Positions 24,349-36,700 of a stretch of 64,000 nt of DNA are shown here, piece by piece. The stretch is from positions 124,001 through 188,000 of the forward strand of contig BCIK01000013.1 in the NCBI GenBank assembly GCA_039545295.1. The letters are read 5' to 3'. The translations under genes and the position numbers were made by a program. The stretch comes from Udeniomyces pyricola. Its lineage: Eukaryota > Basidiomycota > Tremellomycetes > Cystofilobasidiales > Mrakiaceae. The notes beneath the pieces are model-generated. The model ran no database searches. It worked only from the letters and a program-made list of their open reading frames with translations, and was not told where the DNA came from. How positions within the stretch are numbered: the first letter of the stretch is position 1; every line of letters begins with the position of its first letter.

Positions 24349-26481
24349 TCAGATACCTAACCTGCCCATCCTACCTGCGATACCGCCACTTCCTGCACCG
24401 ACAACGCTCCAAATAACCAACCTGCCATCGACGCCGCTGGTGCTAACCTTGACGACGTCACCATCGGCCCCCTTTTCATACGCCTTGACACGCGTGATGG
24501 TGTTTTGATGAACTGTACCGAGTTCTCCGCCACCACCTCCGGCTCCACTACCACCATTCGCGCCGAGGCCTCCAAGGCCTCCGGCCCCACCAACTCCTCC
24601 GCTTCCTCCACTGCCCCGCGAATCGGCGCTCCTAAACGTTCGGAAGGCCTCCGAGTTGAGCCTTCCCACACCACTTCCACCTCCTCCTCCCGTTGGCTGA
24701 AGGATCGCCGTCTTGTTCCCACTGCCGCCGGCCGATGCCGGATCGTCGAGGGACTTGGCGAACGACCAGGGCTGGTCCGGGCTGGAAGTCGTGTAGAGGT
24801 GAGGTTGACAGTCGTGACCGGCGGCGATGAGGGAGGTCGACGACAGGAAGAGCAACGTCACGTATGGCAGCGATGGCGTTCGGATCGTTTGCGTCATCGG
24901 CGCCGCAGAGGGGTCCTGGGCCGAGGGAGTGACGATCGTGATGGACGAGTCGTGACCTGTGGCAATGACACAATGATGAGGAATGCATTAGCATTTTCTC
25001 GAGCTTCGCATGAGGACAGAAAGAGACGCAACATACTGCAGTAGGCCATGGCATCGCCGTCAGGGGAAAAGGCAACGTCGTGAACCCATCCCCCAGAGGG
25101 AGATCCCCATTCGCCACAAACGGCATTGAAGGGTAGCTTAGATCCCCAGATGTTGCCCTGGGGCCTACAGAGGGAAAGGACGAGGGCGAGAGGGAAGGGG
25201 GGGGGGGGTTGAGTGGATCGAAGAGAGGACATAGGGAAACCGTCGGCAAGGCACAGCGATCAGTCGACCGATGCCCAAGCGTGGATGGAATGAGATAATT
25301 CTATGCAATTGACTTCAGACATTGACCAACCTTGCTTCGATGTCCTTGATCCAAGCGCTGAAAACGCGAGCCTTCATGTCGGCGCTTCCCGAGGCGAGAA
25401 GGATGTTGTTTGGGTGCCAATCGAGCGAGAGGACGGTCGATCGGATAGGCTTCTTGAGGTGCTTAGCGACCCACCAGTTGTTCTCCTCATCAAACGAGCA
25501 AATGGCAATGACCCTGGAGGTTCAAGGACGAGAGCAAGAGCGCAAAGGTGGGATGGAAAGTTTGGGCGTCGGGTCAGTTGGGAAGATAGCAGCTGCGTAA
25601 GCGTCTGATATCTGATGTTGTTGCTTCGCGTTCCTGGAAGACGAGCGCTGATGCAAAGTTTCCCTCTCGCATCCACCTCAGTCGTGTTGCTCTCACCGTA
25701 CACATCCTCTCTGACGCATTAGGCCATGTTCGAACACAGTATCCACAACGCCACAAAATCAAGTCTCAAGATCAAAGGCTCACCTAGCACCCGAAGCGAC
25801 GGCGAACTTGCCTTCATTGGGACTCCACTTGACCATGGTCGCCGCTCGGTTGATCCTCAACAGGACCAGCGTCGGCTTCCACTTGTTTTCTTCGGTCGAG
25901 AACGTCCAAACATATGCGTTTCGGTCTTGGGAGCAGGTGACGATTCGGTTCGAGTTGGGCGCCCAGTCGATCGAGGTGATCAGTTTGTCGTGCTGCGAAC
26001 AGGAGTTGGGAAGATGTGCGCGAGAGGAAGGTCAAATTGAGAGAAGAAATCAGGCATATCGATAGAGACGTAGGACAAGTAAGCCATCGGGCCGTGCGTC
26101 AGCACGATAGGCGATATAGTCAGAGATGGGGCACAGGAACGAGCACACGAGTGCGCACCTCTTTGAGCGTGTCGGAGTGGACGAATCCATTGGGACCTCG
26201 GCTGTAGATCTTGGCCTCGTTGGTGTTCTCGCAAACGACGACCTCTGAATTAGGATTTGGTAAGTAAGCTTTGTTGGGCAGATTTGGATGATGCAGACGA
26301 CAAGGGAGACGAACGTACGAGATCGGTCGGGGGAGAAGGAGTGGGCGGTGATGGGACCGTTGGAGAGATGGAAGCTGGGGGAGAGAGAGGAAGGGGGGGG
26401 GGGCAGAACTGGCGTCAGACGACCAAGACATGCGGTGGAATGACATGAAAGATACGGAACTGACACTTCTGGAGTGGACAT
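24349..26481 (-). CDS. ARPC1 (Arc40), WD40 subunit of the Arp2/3 complex
   Basis: Seven exons close exactly: 26456-26481, 26319-26374, 26159-26244, 25784-25992, 25331-25513, 25037-25164 and 24349-24956, giving 431 residues. Diagnostic ARPC1 blocks are [79 protein letters not shown] and [12 protein letters not shown], in the family order. The C-terminus carries a Gly/Ala-rich insertion (about 24530-24640) between the blade 6 and 7 regions before [10 protein letters not shown], making it about 50 residues longer than human ARPC1. ARPC1 sits at the branch interface, helps bind the nucleation-promoting factor and is needed for branched actin in endocytic patches. The first exon is only 26 bases; the start was chosen because it alone splices in phase to [14 protein letters not shown]. 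Confidence 0.94.
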
Positions 26482-27576
26482 GTGATTGATTGATTGACTG
26501 ATGGATATATGCAGCAAAGGACGGCAAGGGGGAGGACTCTATCAGTCGACTCGGGGGTGAGAATGAGATGGACGTTGATTGGGTCAGTCACTCTTGATTC
26601 ACTTGCACTCGATCATGCATCATGCATCGCGCATCATGTTCGATCATGCCATGCCAGCTGACGCGCTGACGTTGCCAAAGGTCAACCTGCGCCTCGCGTC
26701 AATACTTCCCAGCCTCGAGAACAAGGTCAAAGTCGAACGCTTTGGCTCTGTGACCACGCTCGCCGACCGGAGGCAGGATTGGTTCTCATCGATGTTTCAT
26801 CTTTCCATATGCGGGATGCGATGGAGAAGGCCGGTGGTCCGTTTCCCTGAGGTGACTGGATCATCAGGGAATACGTCAAGACCCGGTTGGAGAACATCCG
26901 AGCCACCGCTAGGAGGCAGAAGGCCGAGAACGAGACCGACCTCGATGAAGCGACAAGCCTATTCGCAAAGGTGAATGGACCATCAGTCAGACCCACATCC
27001 GTTGAAGATGGTGGAACAAGGACAGGTCTTTCCGGACAGTGACTTTCCATCGGACGCTCAGGTCTGGATCAACTTGTGTACACCGAGGGGAACGTACCTT
27101 AGGTTCGCCCATGACATAATGAGCTATGCTTTTGTGTAATAGCTTTTTTTTTTCTTGTCTTCCTACACATGTTTTCGTTCTTTCCGTGTCTAGGCTTCCC
27201 TCATAACTCACTCTCGTTTTCAGACCAAATTGTATCGAATGTTCGATCAAGACCAAGTTGATACCCCAGCCTCGATGTCGCTCGCCCGTATAGGCAGTCG
27301 AGCACTAGTACCTCAGACTAATCAAACTAGCTGTGCTGGCTTAGCGGTATGGCGAAAGATCCATAATCAATGATGAGACAGATTTGCCCAGAAAGCGCAC
27401 ACTAGCTAGTGCATAGCATTATCGTGTAACCCTACCTCTCATTGACGTTCCACCTCACCACATCAGCATCACATCATATGATACATTCCATGGCAACAAG
27501 CCCGTGGAATCCAATTTAGAGCACGATCGTTGCAGACCTCTCATAACTGGTGCCGTGCCGTGTTCGTCGATGATCT
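26482..27576. other. gap between ARPC1 and CON-6 genes
   Basis: The left part has ATCATGC repeats near 26612-26655. The middle has the coding-like relic at 26662-27042. The right part is T-rich at 27145-27160 and otherwise featureless. No complete gene could be modelled. Confidence 0.45.
26662..27042 (+). pseudogene. coding-like frame broken by one in-frame TGA
   Basis: One plus-strand frame is open from 26662 to 27042 except for a TGA at 26848-26850. Both sides look coding: AGLVLIDVSSFHMRDAMEK and AGGPFP before it, and GDWIIREYVKTRLENIRA, RRQKAENETDLDEATSLFAK after it. The stop follows PFP and precedes GDW. No plausible intron removes it: GT-AG options around it are only 16-39 bases long, and those shift the frame. 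It may be a recently inactivated gene, a fragment whose real exon structure I have not found, a sequencing error, or chance. I do not recognise the family. Confidence 0.3.
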
Positions 27577-29184
27577 TCACTCGTAATCGGTGGTGTCAAC
27601 GCCAGCCTGCTTGAGGATCTCAAGAGAGTGCGCCTTGGCCTTTGCGAATTATAAAAAAAAATCCCAACGTAAACGACGGATCCATCATCAGTCAGCCAGC
27701 GATATCGACACAACCAAAGAAACATCGCAGAGATCTTGGATAGGGATCAAGCGGACAAACTTCAGAGCTTGTGTTGGGGTTCTTGCAGGCCGCCTTATGG
27801 CCAGCGAGGACTGGACGAAGATAAAAAAAAAGAAGGAATAATCAGTCGATGTTGATGAAGGTCTTGCGACGCGAGCACCGAGTACGGCGCATGAGTGACT
27901 GTAGATTGATTTGGTTTGCCGCTGGTATTCACCATGATGTTGGTGCTCGACATCATTAGGCGCGACATTTTCGTCAGCGTAGTCCTCTCCGGTAAGCTCC
28001 TACACAAGCGGATGGATACAGATGGGATGGATTGGCCATCAGTCGCCAGAATAATCAATCAAAGCATGGAAACGAGATCAAAGGACCCCGGAATGACGTA
28101 TTCATAGCTATGCGCGTATACCTTGAGCTTCTGTCGGCATTGCTCTTTGCTTTCAGCAGAGACATGAGGGTTCTTGAGGGATGCCTTGAGCCCGCCTATA
28201 ACGCGATGCTGATGATATGGTCGAAGACCCAGAAGCGGATTTAGTACATCAAGCGATGAAGCGTATAAGCACGAAAAAGGACCGCGTCGCACGGAGATCA
28301 ACTAGATCAGCACATGATGCATGATGCATGAACTGCGTACGTAGATTCTATATGAGATCATCACCCCTGATTAGCAACGACAGACGCGTGAATGTACACA
28401 CCAAGTGCTGCTCCTCAGTCAATCCAGCTTCAAGTTCCTACAAGGGTCGAGGTGTGATAAGTGAGAGTATATAGTAAGATGACGATGTTGGTCGATCGAG
28501 AAATCACGAATGAAGAAAATATGGAGCAGGCTGCGATTGGGTCGACGCGTCTACGCTACGTATGATTGACGCGCCGACGCGCTTGTGAGAGATCTGAGAT
28601 CAAGCTCAGGCTGCAGGATCTCACAGGAGATCTTCAAAACATGGAGGGTGCGTACCTCGACTTTGTGCTGAGCATGTTCTTTGGCCTCGGCACTGACATG
28701 ATCGTTATGAATAGCGGCTAGATACATTGACAACCAGAGATGGACGATCCCGAAAGGATAGGATCGTCAAAGTCAGCGGCGACTTGGATTGGATCGAGTG
28801 CGAAGGGAAGAATCTACAATCACGAGGCAAGATCGATGTCTGCGATCTAGTCGGCCCGGACTGGACTCCGACTTACCCTTGTAGCCTGGTTTGTATATGG
28901 AGCATAAAGGTAGCCCAGGCGGATCAGGCAGAAGGACATACGCGAGGGGGATGAAATATGTATGGGCAGTGATGTACATACCGGCAAGAACTCGGGTCTG
29001 GCAAGTGAAAGGGGCCGGAAAGCGGTCAGCCGGGAAGGGAAGGGCCGGACGATGGGTAAAGTGCATTCAACGCGGACGAGTACAGAATATGCATGCCGAT
29101 GATCAGCAAGGGACGGGTTGAAAGTAACAGCAACAATCTACTGCGCTAGTGCAGGAGATGGCGAGGGCTTACTTGATCAGGCAT
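27577..29184 (-). CDS. CON-6 family protein with three CON-6 repeats
   Basis: Nine exons close in phase: 29173-29184 (12 bases), 28982-28997 (16), 28877-28885 (9), 28656-28717, 28402-28437, 28122-28208, 27933-27999, 27761-27810 and 27577-27639. The result is 133 residues. The repeats are RVLAGYKAAIHNDHVSAEAK, RVIGGLKASLKNPHVSAESK and VLAGHKAACKNPNTSSEAK, each followed by a short acidic or linker segment; the end is GVDTTDYE. The 9-base exon supplies the GYK of repeat 1, and the same position is GLK and GHK in repeats 2 and 3, which strongly supports it. CON-6 proteins are small, hydrophilic, probably disordered proteins first described as conidiation-induced in Neurospora and widely induced by light, stress or development in fungi; their molecular role is not known. 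Each repeat is itself split by an intron or ends at one. Confidence 0.88.
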
Positions 29185-29557
29185 GAGGTACGTATGTTGA
29201 GTTAAGATACGGAAAGAGGGATGAGTATAGGCAAGGTGATGGGTGGAAGGAAGATATAGGTAGGAAAGTCTGTTGATGATCTGATGAGGAAAGTAATATA
29301 GTACTTACTGTACTGAGGAACGGGACCTTGAACCTTCCAACGAAGGAATTTATCACATGCTACGTCATCACCCCTTTTGTTCCTTCGGCCTCCGACGTTC
29401 TTCCATCGTTAACGTTTTTCTTCAATCACATCAACCGCATCGGATATTTCGAATTGCCAGCCAAGAGTCATTTAATCGTACATCATACTCGTCTCGGACC
29501 TCTCATGCCACCGTCTGGACACGTCAAGGCAGCTGTTGGAGAAAACAAGAAGAGCAA
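29185..29557. promoter_or_regulatory. upstream region of the CON-6 gene
   Basis: This 373-base gap lies between the CON-6 start and the 3' end of the phytase-like gene. It must hold the CON-6 promoter. I see no clear TATA box; a TACGTATG lies just upstream of the ATG and TAATATAGTA near 29294. Confidence 0.4.
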
Positions 29558-32462
29558 TCAGTAAAAACACGATGTCATTACAATCAATTGTTCGTTCGGT
29601 CTCGAAACGGCAGTACACGTGACGCCTTGTTTCTGTCTCTTCTGTTTTTCTTCTTCTTCTAGTCCGCCCAGACTAACCGTAATTCGCCATACGAGAACTT
29701 GCGTGTTGACATCTTTGCCATAGGCATCCGAGTATGCCTCCCCTGCGCAGAATCCATCGCTCGTGATGAAATCATTGTCGGACATGCTAAAGAGGAAGTA
29801 GTCATTCGGAGCAGTCGGATCAAGACACCTAGGTTTCGTTGCAAAAGCAATAAGATTATCTGATGGATGAGTTCTGAGTTTCATGTCGTGGAAATATCCA
29901 AGACCAAGAGACGAAAATGGGACCTCACGAAGCGAGGGCTGAAGACTCCCACTTGGCATCGATGAGTGTCCTGTCGAACGCGCCACCGTTCTGGAGACCA
30001 AACCGAGCGAGCTGGTCGTCGTCGATGATGTCTATGAATTCTTCGGGCACGATAGCTCTGATAAACCACGAAGATACCGCCACACAAGCGTGTGTCAGCT
30101 ATCTAAGGATGTAAAAGATTGCCGACGAAAAAAGTCAAATGGAAATAGTACATACGACACGGACGACACGAGCTTTCCCTTGGGTGCGACGGGTGTAGCG
30201 CTCGTGGAATAGGTTGTAAAGGCTAGGTTGGTCGCTGCAGCTGTCGAGGCGAGAAGGAAGTCTTGATTTCGAATAAAAATAGAAATAATGAGGTGACTAT
30301 CGAGAGTCAACAGGCCGAGCGAAAAAACTCAGATCGTCATCTATGAGACGATGCGCATGCCAGACACGTGACCGGACCTTTGTGCTTCGACTCGCTATCG
30401 TCCTGTGATATCATGATGGGTACAGCGAATCGATAGTCAGGCGACATCTCAGATGGTCCGAGAACAAACAAGAAGGCTATAGAGTGGATGTCGTACATCG
30501 CCCATTCCTTTGCCATCTCTTGAGAGGATCAAAAACGTCGTTCCTGAGTCGTCAGACGACAACCAACGAATATCACCTACAACAGTCACAATGGTGAGCC
30601 AAAACCAACGTATGTCTTCAGTATCCTCGATCGATCCCGTCAGGCAAGAGAGAAGATCGACGCTTACTAGCAACGAGCGTCTTGCCCTTTCCGTTCGTCA
30701 CGGGCAGCAAAAGAGCTGGACGGCAACAGAAAAAAACCCGTACAAAGATGACACGGTTTGATACGTCAGCATTTCTGGCGTAGATTTGGTACGAATATGA
30801 ACTTGGATTATCGATCTCACCATATTCCGAAACGAGCTTCGCTTTGCCACTCGAAAGGTCCCACTCGAAAAGTCTTGTGTACTTGTTGTCTAGTGGTCGA
30901 GATTGTTGAAGGACACGCAAGGGAAGATCGTTGGAACAACAGGTTATGGAACTGTACTTCACGACTGAGAGGATATTAGCCCACCTCCCAAGGTATGATA
31001 CTTACTCTGATCAGGTCCTCCATCTTGAATCAGACCGGATTGTAAGAGAGCCCAGAGGCTTTTTCCATCGGGAGATGCCGTCAGACCCTGTACATGAAGG
31101 GTTAATCAGATCATCGAACTCAAATGCTAGAATGCGAATCGAGACAGCCAGCAAACCAAGTCCGATAGATTGAACTAACTTCGAAGCCTTGGTTCCCAGC
31201 TCTTCCAGAGTCCGGTTGAGTCTCAGAGGTGAAGTTCAAAGTACCGTTGATCATAGGGAGAACAGACAGTGGGGGCGCGATGGAGTCAAGGAGCCTGCCT
31301 GTGGAAGAGAAGTGGTCTGAACGAAAACAGGCCAGGAATGGATAATAAAGCAAAAGATACGAGCGAGTTCTAAACGCCTGATTTCTTGTAGGAGAAACTG
31401 TCGAGCGGGACTTACAGATGTAAGGCCCGTATTCATCCGAGACGTAAAAAGATCCATCAAGATTGACGACGAGCCCCTCCGGATCGACTGATAGATGGTT
31501 GTAGTCTGACCGGGGAACGGGCAACGCAGGCGAGGCGGAGGTAGCTGGTCTAACCGCTAAAGGATCAAGCCCACTCGTTGGGACTCCTGATGAGGTAAAA
31601 AAAATAATTCAGTCTTATGATTCAAGCTGATAGTATCGGCATCGGAACGATGCTCACCTGATGCATCCGAATAGAAGATTGTCCTTTGATAATCTAGGTT
31701 CAAAGTCTTGATCGCTGCATCAAAGTCTTGCGTCTCGTTGACATAGTAAGGTTTCAGAGTGAATGAGAATTCTTGATGTCTTGTGTGATAATCGACCGTG
31801 TTGGCCGTGTTGTGTCCGCGGTCCGGTTGAGCGAGGCTACAAAGGATATGGTTGTATGTTGCAGATGTCAAAGCCGGCCTCGATCAGTGACCTCTCTCCC
31901 ATTTCAGACAATCGCCAACAAAGTCGTCAGTAACGATGTCAACTCACAGAGTTCCAGTATAGACATCACTCTGGCCTATTCGAGACCATGAGTGAGGCTT
32001 GACCTCAATAGCAGATCCAATGCCGCCAATCGTTTCGCCATTTGAGTCGCGAAGGGAAGAGTCGATAATGCCGAATCCCACAAGACCTTTGTTGATGTCT
32101 GCATGTACGAGCATCAGAACAATGTCAAGAAAAGATCAGCGCTAGTTCTTGCTTTAGTCATCTGCACGAATCATCCTTTCGGGAGGGACTGATGGAAGAA
32201 ACTGACATGTTTGACCATTAAATGTCGTATTGATACCAGTAGGAATCTGCCCCTGTAGGGCGCTCTTAGGGAGACCAGGTGCACCTTTGGGAGGATTGGA
32301 AGGTTGACCATGGATAGAGGTCGGTACATTAGGAGCAGGGGTATCATGGAAGTGGTCTCTAGCCGGTGCAGCGGGTGGACCAGGGGGCGAAGGAGGTGGA
32401 ACAGGCGTAGCCGAAGCCAGCAGAGGCAAAGTCGAGAGAAGCAGGGCAGTGGAGAACCGCAT
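29558..32462 (-). CDS. secreted esterase-like phytase family protein (PF13449 type)
   Basis: This is a multi-exon gene starting at 32462 with a signal peptide (MRFSTALLLSTLPLLASA) and a Pro-rich linker. Recognisable blocks in order are GLVGFGIIDSSLRDSNGE, SVDPEGLVVNLDGSFYVSDE followed by YGPYI, GLTASPDGKSLWALLQSGLI followed by QDGG, KYTRLFEWDLSSGKAKLVSE, DIRWLSSDDSG, FIDIIDDDQLARFGLQNGG, and FITSDGFCAGEAYSDAYG followed by VNTQVLVWRITV. The DPEG..VSDEYGP and SPDGK.LWALLQS motifs are hallmarks of the six-bladed propeller named esterase-like activity of phytase. Family members are extracellular and their real substrates are poorly known. The coding end was placed at 29558, where the last open frame stops; an intron before that would move it slightly. 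Exons are short, with about ten introns; not every border was fixed. Confidence 0.85.
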
Positions 32463-33769
32463 AACGAATTCGCCCGTGGTGGTTCTGTGATGGTGGTTGG
32501 TAGAGATTAGAGGATAGAAAGGCATGAGCATGTTTGAAGGATATAAGAGGGATGCTCGAGTAGAGCAAGTTGTCAGGATCATGAACGTGTGCGACGGCCA
32601 CATCCGGATAGCACCGGAGGTTGCCGCCAATTCAACAGTCTCCTGGATGACACCGCCGTGAAAGATTAATGAAGCTTGAATGCGGGATGCTGGTCGATTG
32701 GTAATGTTGATCAGGCATCTTGAGTGCCCGTGAGATGTTGCTTTGATGAGGTGAGCCGGAAAGCCGGGAGAACTAAGATGTCGTAGCATGCACCGCGGAC
32801 TCTTATATCCGCTTGAATATAGCTAGCGGTGGCGTCGCGTCGTGCTGTCATATTCCCGCATGTACGAACGTGTCTTGCTCATGCAGGATCTCGGCGTGAC
32901 CTTCGTAAGCGTATCACTAAAGTGTCAGCGGTATAAAGTACGTACTCCTTGATACGACTACAATCACTAGATCAGCTTGAGCGTATGCATTTGAGTCACC
33001 TCTTTCGATCGTTCAGGCTTCAGCGCGACTGACCCGCCATCTTTACCTTGCCACCTGTACATGTGTCGTTAGTCAGTCATCATCGTTTAGTATGTGACCT
33101 GCTTGAGATATTTAAGAAGGTCGTGAGGCGTGAGTACATGCTGCAAGATAAGGAACACGACACGAATGAGTAGGAGTTGGCGTCAAGGTTGAATATGTCG
33201 AACGTAGAATATTGATCATACTGCAGCGCTCTGTAAACGCAGTGATAAGGACCGCACATCTGCACCGCCTTGGTCGCGAGCATCGATCAGAACAATTCGA
33301 TATATAATTGTCAGTCATTCATCTAAAAATTTGAGATAGAACATCAAGCCACGGATAGTTAATTTTTTTCTGGGATCGAATGATCAATCAAATTTAGGGT
33401 GCCGGATATATATGGAAAGCGACTGATGTATATCGAGGGCTGAAAAGCGATTGACTACCGGACGTGCTCGCTGAGACTGGTTGTTTATTAGAAGACAACG
33501 AAGAAATGCCCATGCCATACCAGATGTAGCCTGCAGATGTCACTAGAGAAATGAGTACACAAGGAAAAAGGGAACCAGATGTAAAGACACCAACGAGCAG
33601 TGATATATATATGCGCCAGTACATCACACAAGAGGCTAGAACAAGACCGTGAAGCGAAGCATAGATATATATGAGCCGAACCCGGGTGCGATCTAAGCAG
33701 AAGTAACGGTTTGAGGACTGCACTGACATGCAAACAGACTGGTCGAGAGAGAGAGGGCCGATTTCTCTT
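32463..33769. other. gap between the phytase-like and SGNH hydrolase genes
   Basis: The gap holds the promoter of the phytase-like gene at its left end, the small candidate gene at 32879-33139, and AT-rich sequence around 33300-33420 and 33600-33680. No other exon is supported. Confidence 0.4.
32879..33139 (-). CDS. candidate 54-residue gene, unrecognised
   Basis: Three exons join in phase with good splice sites: 33099-33139, 33000-33054 and 32879-32947, with introns of 44 and 52 bases. The product begins MYSRLTTFLNISSR, continues WQGKDGGSVALKPERSKE and ends YTADTLVIRLRRSRRDPA. Middle and end are charged and varied, as in real protein. An alternative reading of the first exon, HVLTPHDLLKYLKQ, also looks coding but does not join the next exon in frame. 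It could be a fragment of a longer or decayed gene. I recognise no family. Confidence 0.3.
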
Positions 33770-36700
33770 CTATATGCTGTATCAATGAGGTGAGATCAGA
33801 GTGAGGATTAACTAACGTCAGCAAGCAGGCCAAGATGCAAAAAAGTGAACAGAGAAGGGTCGAAGAAAGGAAAAGAAGCGAGACAAACTTACCTCATGAG
33901 CGAGATGATCCTAAACTCATGACCTTTACTGTGAGTTTGGTCCGTAAGCTTGCATGTGAGGATATGACGGCCTGGGTTGAGTTTTCCAGCGATTGTCGAT
34001 GTACTAAGCGAGGAAACGTAGAAAGAGATGACCAGGGAGAAAGCATAAGAGTTGAAGAGAAAAGCGTCAGTGGTCTTCGTCTCGCTTACAAACCTTCGCT
34101 CCCGCCGCTTACCCCTCTTGAGTGAGCATCCAGTAACAAGATAGCACTCACTGTCCGATGTTAGTCAAAGAAGTCCAGTATCCGTCCAGGTCGACGCCGT
34201 GTTTTTCATCGTCGTTCATCCAGCACCGGGCCATACCGAGATTGAAAGTGGCCGAGCGAAGGTACGAGAGCTTAACTAGACCTTGTGTGACATCAACCTC
34301 GAACGAGACGGTTGAACCAGGGGTGGAAGACATGAGGTATGGCTGAAGGTTGAACAAGACATCAGATGGGGTATGCATCAGTTGTTTATACAACAGCACG
34401 GGTATTGAGGTAGGCTGATGTATCACCTTTTTCTTGAACTCGTCCCTCCATATGGCCCACCCTTCCGCTTTGAATGGCTTGAGAGGGTTCCTGGATGATG
34501 ATGTGGATCGACATGTTGATACCATCTTGGGCGTCACTCGTTCGTCATCCCAGGTGTCTGTCAAAAGCAGCTGCGAATTGTACATCAGATGAAAATCCGT
34601 CAGCATCATGGCGAAGGAGAGGCATGTTGAGAGGCAGAATATCGGAAAAAAGAAAACGAAAGACACTACCTACTCGGGGAAGGTTCAAAATTTCCTCTTC
34701 TCGTTGATAGACCCAAGGACCGTCGGTCTTTTGGATCGGGGGTGCTTCTAGCTCGCGTCGATCCATTTCGCAAAGCTGTCGATCGATGTAAAGGTTGACG
34801 AGCTGAGCTTGAGCTTCATGGGCCGCGCCCCCCAGCTGCATATCAAGCACAGTCGACGAGAAACATAGAATGAGTACATGTGTTTCCAAACGACCATGAC
34901 GGGTAAAATATGAAAAACGGAGCGCGACGAACATGTCTAAGATCAGTAGGACCAGCAGCCATCAGATTCACATCCAGATAGCCAAACCAGTGACCGGTTG
35001 TATTGGGATGAGCGATCATCTGAGGGAGAACGACGTTACGGAGCGAGATGGTCGGGACGTCATACCTGTAATAAAACGAAGATATCAGAATTAGCGAGAG
35101 TTTCATCTTGAGCGCAGAGTGGCGCATGGGAAGCTTACCAGCTGGAAATACCGTAATGGCTAAATACGTAATAAACCGGATTGTTGTATCAGGAGACGGA
35201 ATGCGAGCACTTGCAGGCACTAATCAGAGCATAAGAACGTACTAGTCTCCTCCTGACGCCAACGCCTCGAATACCAGTCCGAAACTCAGGATCGACATAA
35301 TCGCAGGGCTGTTCGGTAATTCGAGAAGGCCTCGAAGTAGAAGCTCATATGTACGAGAATCTTCCTTGTTGCGTTGATCATTGATGCCTTAGGGAAGGAA
35401 GTCGAGAACAGAAGGGCAACATTAGGCCTTAGTGTTCTGGCCATTGGTCGAGCTCGATACAATCGGCATTGGCAATTTGTGGCGTACCAAGTTCGACAAG
35501 AACAAGGTCTGCTTCCTCCGGAATGTGTTCACGGAAGCATAGTGAAAAGTAGTTCGAACCAGTTGCCTGTACAAGGTTAGGTGATCGTCGTTAATGGAAA
35601 CGTTCAGATTAGACGAGTGTCGTTTGGAGGGTTATTTGAACCGAGTAAGGGTCGAGGCAAATGTGCGCGGGGAGAAACTACGGACGCAGATGGCTCCGTT
35701 CTTGAAGACGTGCCCTTTGTTCGGGAAAAGCTTCGAGATATGAGCAAAGATCCGATTGTGCCTGTACAGAAAAGCCAGGATCAACAACGTCGCCCAGATG
35801 GGGTCAGAGGTTGTCAGACAATCAGCACCAAGCTGCATCCTTGCATTGCACACTTCTTCGGGTGGAGCCCGCCGACTGACATGATGGTGTTGGGAAAATT
35901 GGCCCATCCGATACTTTGGCCTATGCTGACGCTTCCACCAATGGCTGCAACAGTGACAGGCTCACCGCGTCGCAGCTTGGCGAGAAAGTTGCGGAGACGG
36001 ACGTTGGAGCCTTCGTAAAGCACCGAGCGTGCAATATTGTGGGGCCTGATAAGTACAGGGAGGTTGAGAATGAAGAATGATTGCCGGGCGTATCAGTCAT
36101 CGGATCCAGACTGGGGTCCACCACGATAACGAGAGGTGAACCAGACGGGCCAAAAAAGGGTCGCAGTCAATATGCGATAATTGACTCACCCGAGCTGTTG
36201 GCAAAACTGGTCTTCCGGTTGACATGCCTTGCAATCCATGGATTGCCTGGGTACGATATCTGCGATTCTCTCTTCTTGGACCCTAAGGGGCAAGATGGTG
36301 TCAAGTGGTTCGTCGGAAGATGCCGGCGTGTTTGACAGAGGTCCGTGCGATCTCAGCTTGGCGATGGCATCATGCTGATCTCTCAGGCCAGGCTGATGCG
36401 CGGCAAGTGCCTGGAACGATGCAGGCTTTCGATCAGCATCGAAGATGGTACTATCGTGCTTGGCTTTGAGGCTACGAGGATGTGAGTTGAATATGAGACT
36501 ACCCAGGAGGATGAAATTGAGGAAAATCGAGAGTTGGAGTAGTTGTCGACGGCGTCTCGTGCGTGTAGGCGTCGACGGGCGGTGAGGGGAGCGGAGTGGG
36601 GATTCGTAGTCGTCCATGTATTCAGTGAACGAGGATGAGCTCTTTGGATGGAGGATAGGGAGGAGGGAAGGCGAGTACGAGTGCTTGAGACGTGAGGACA

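Noticed and set aside
27320..27335. TGGCTTAGCGGTATGG, a tRNA A-box-like word
   Set aside because: No B-box follows at the right distance and no cloverleaf can be drawn.
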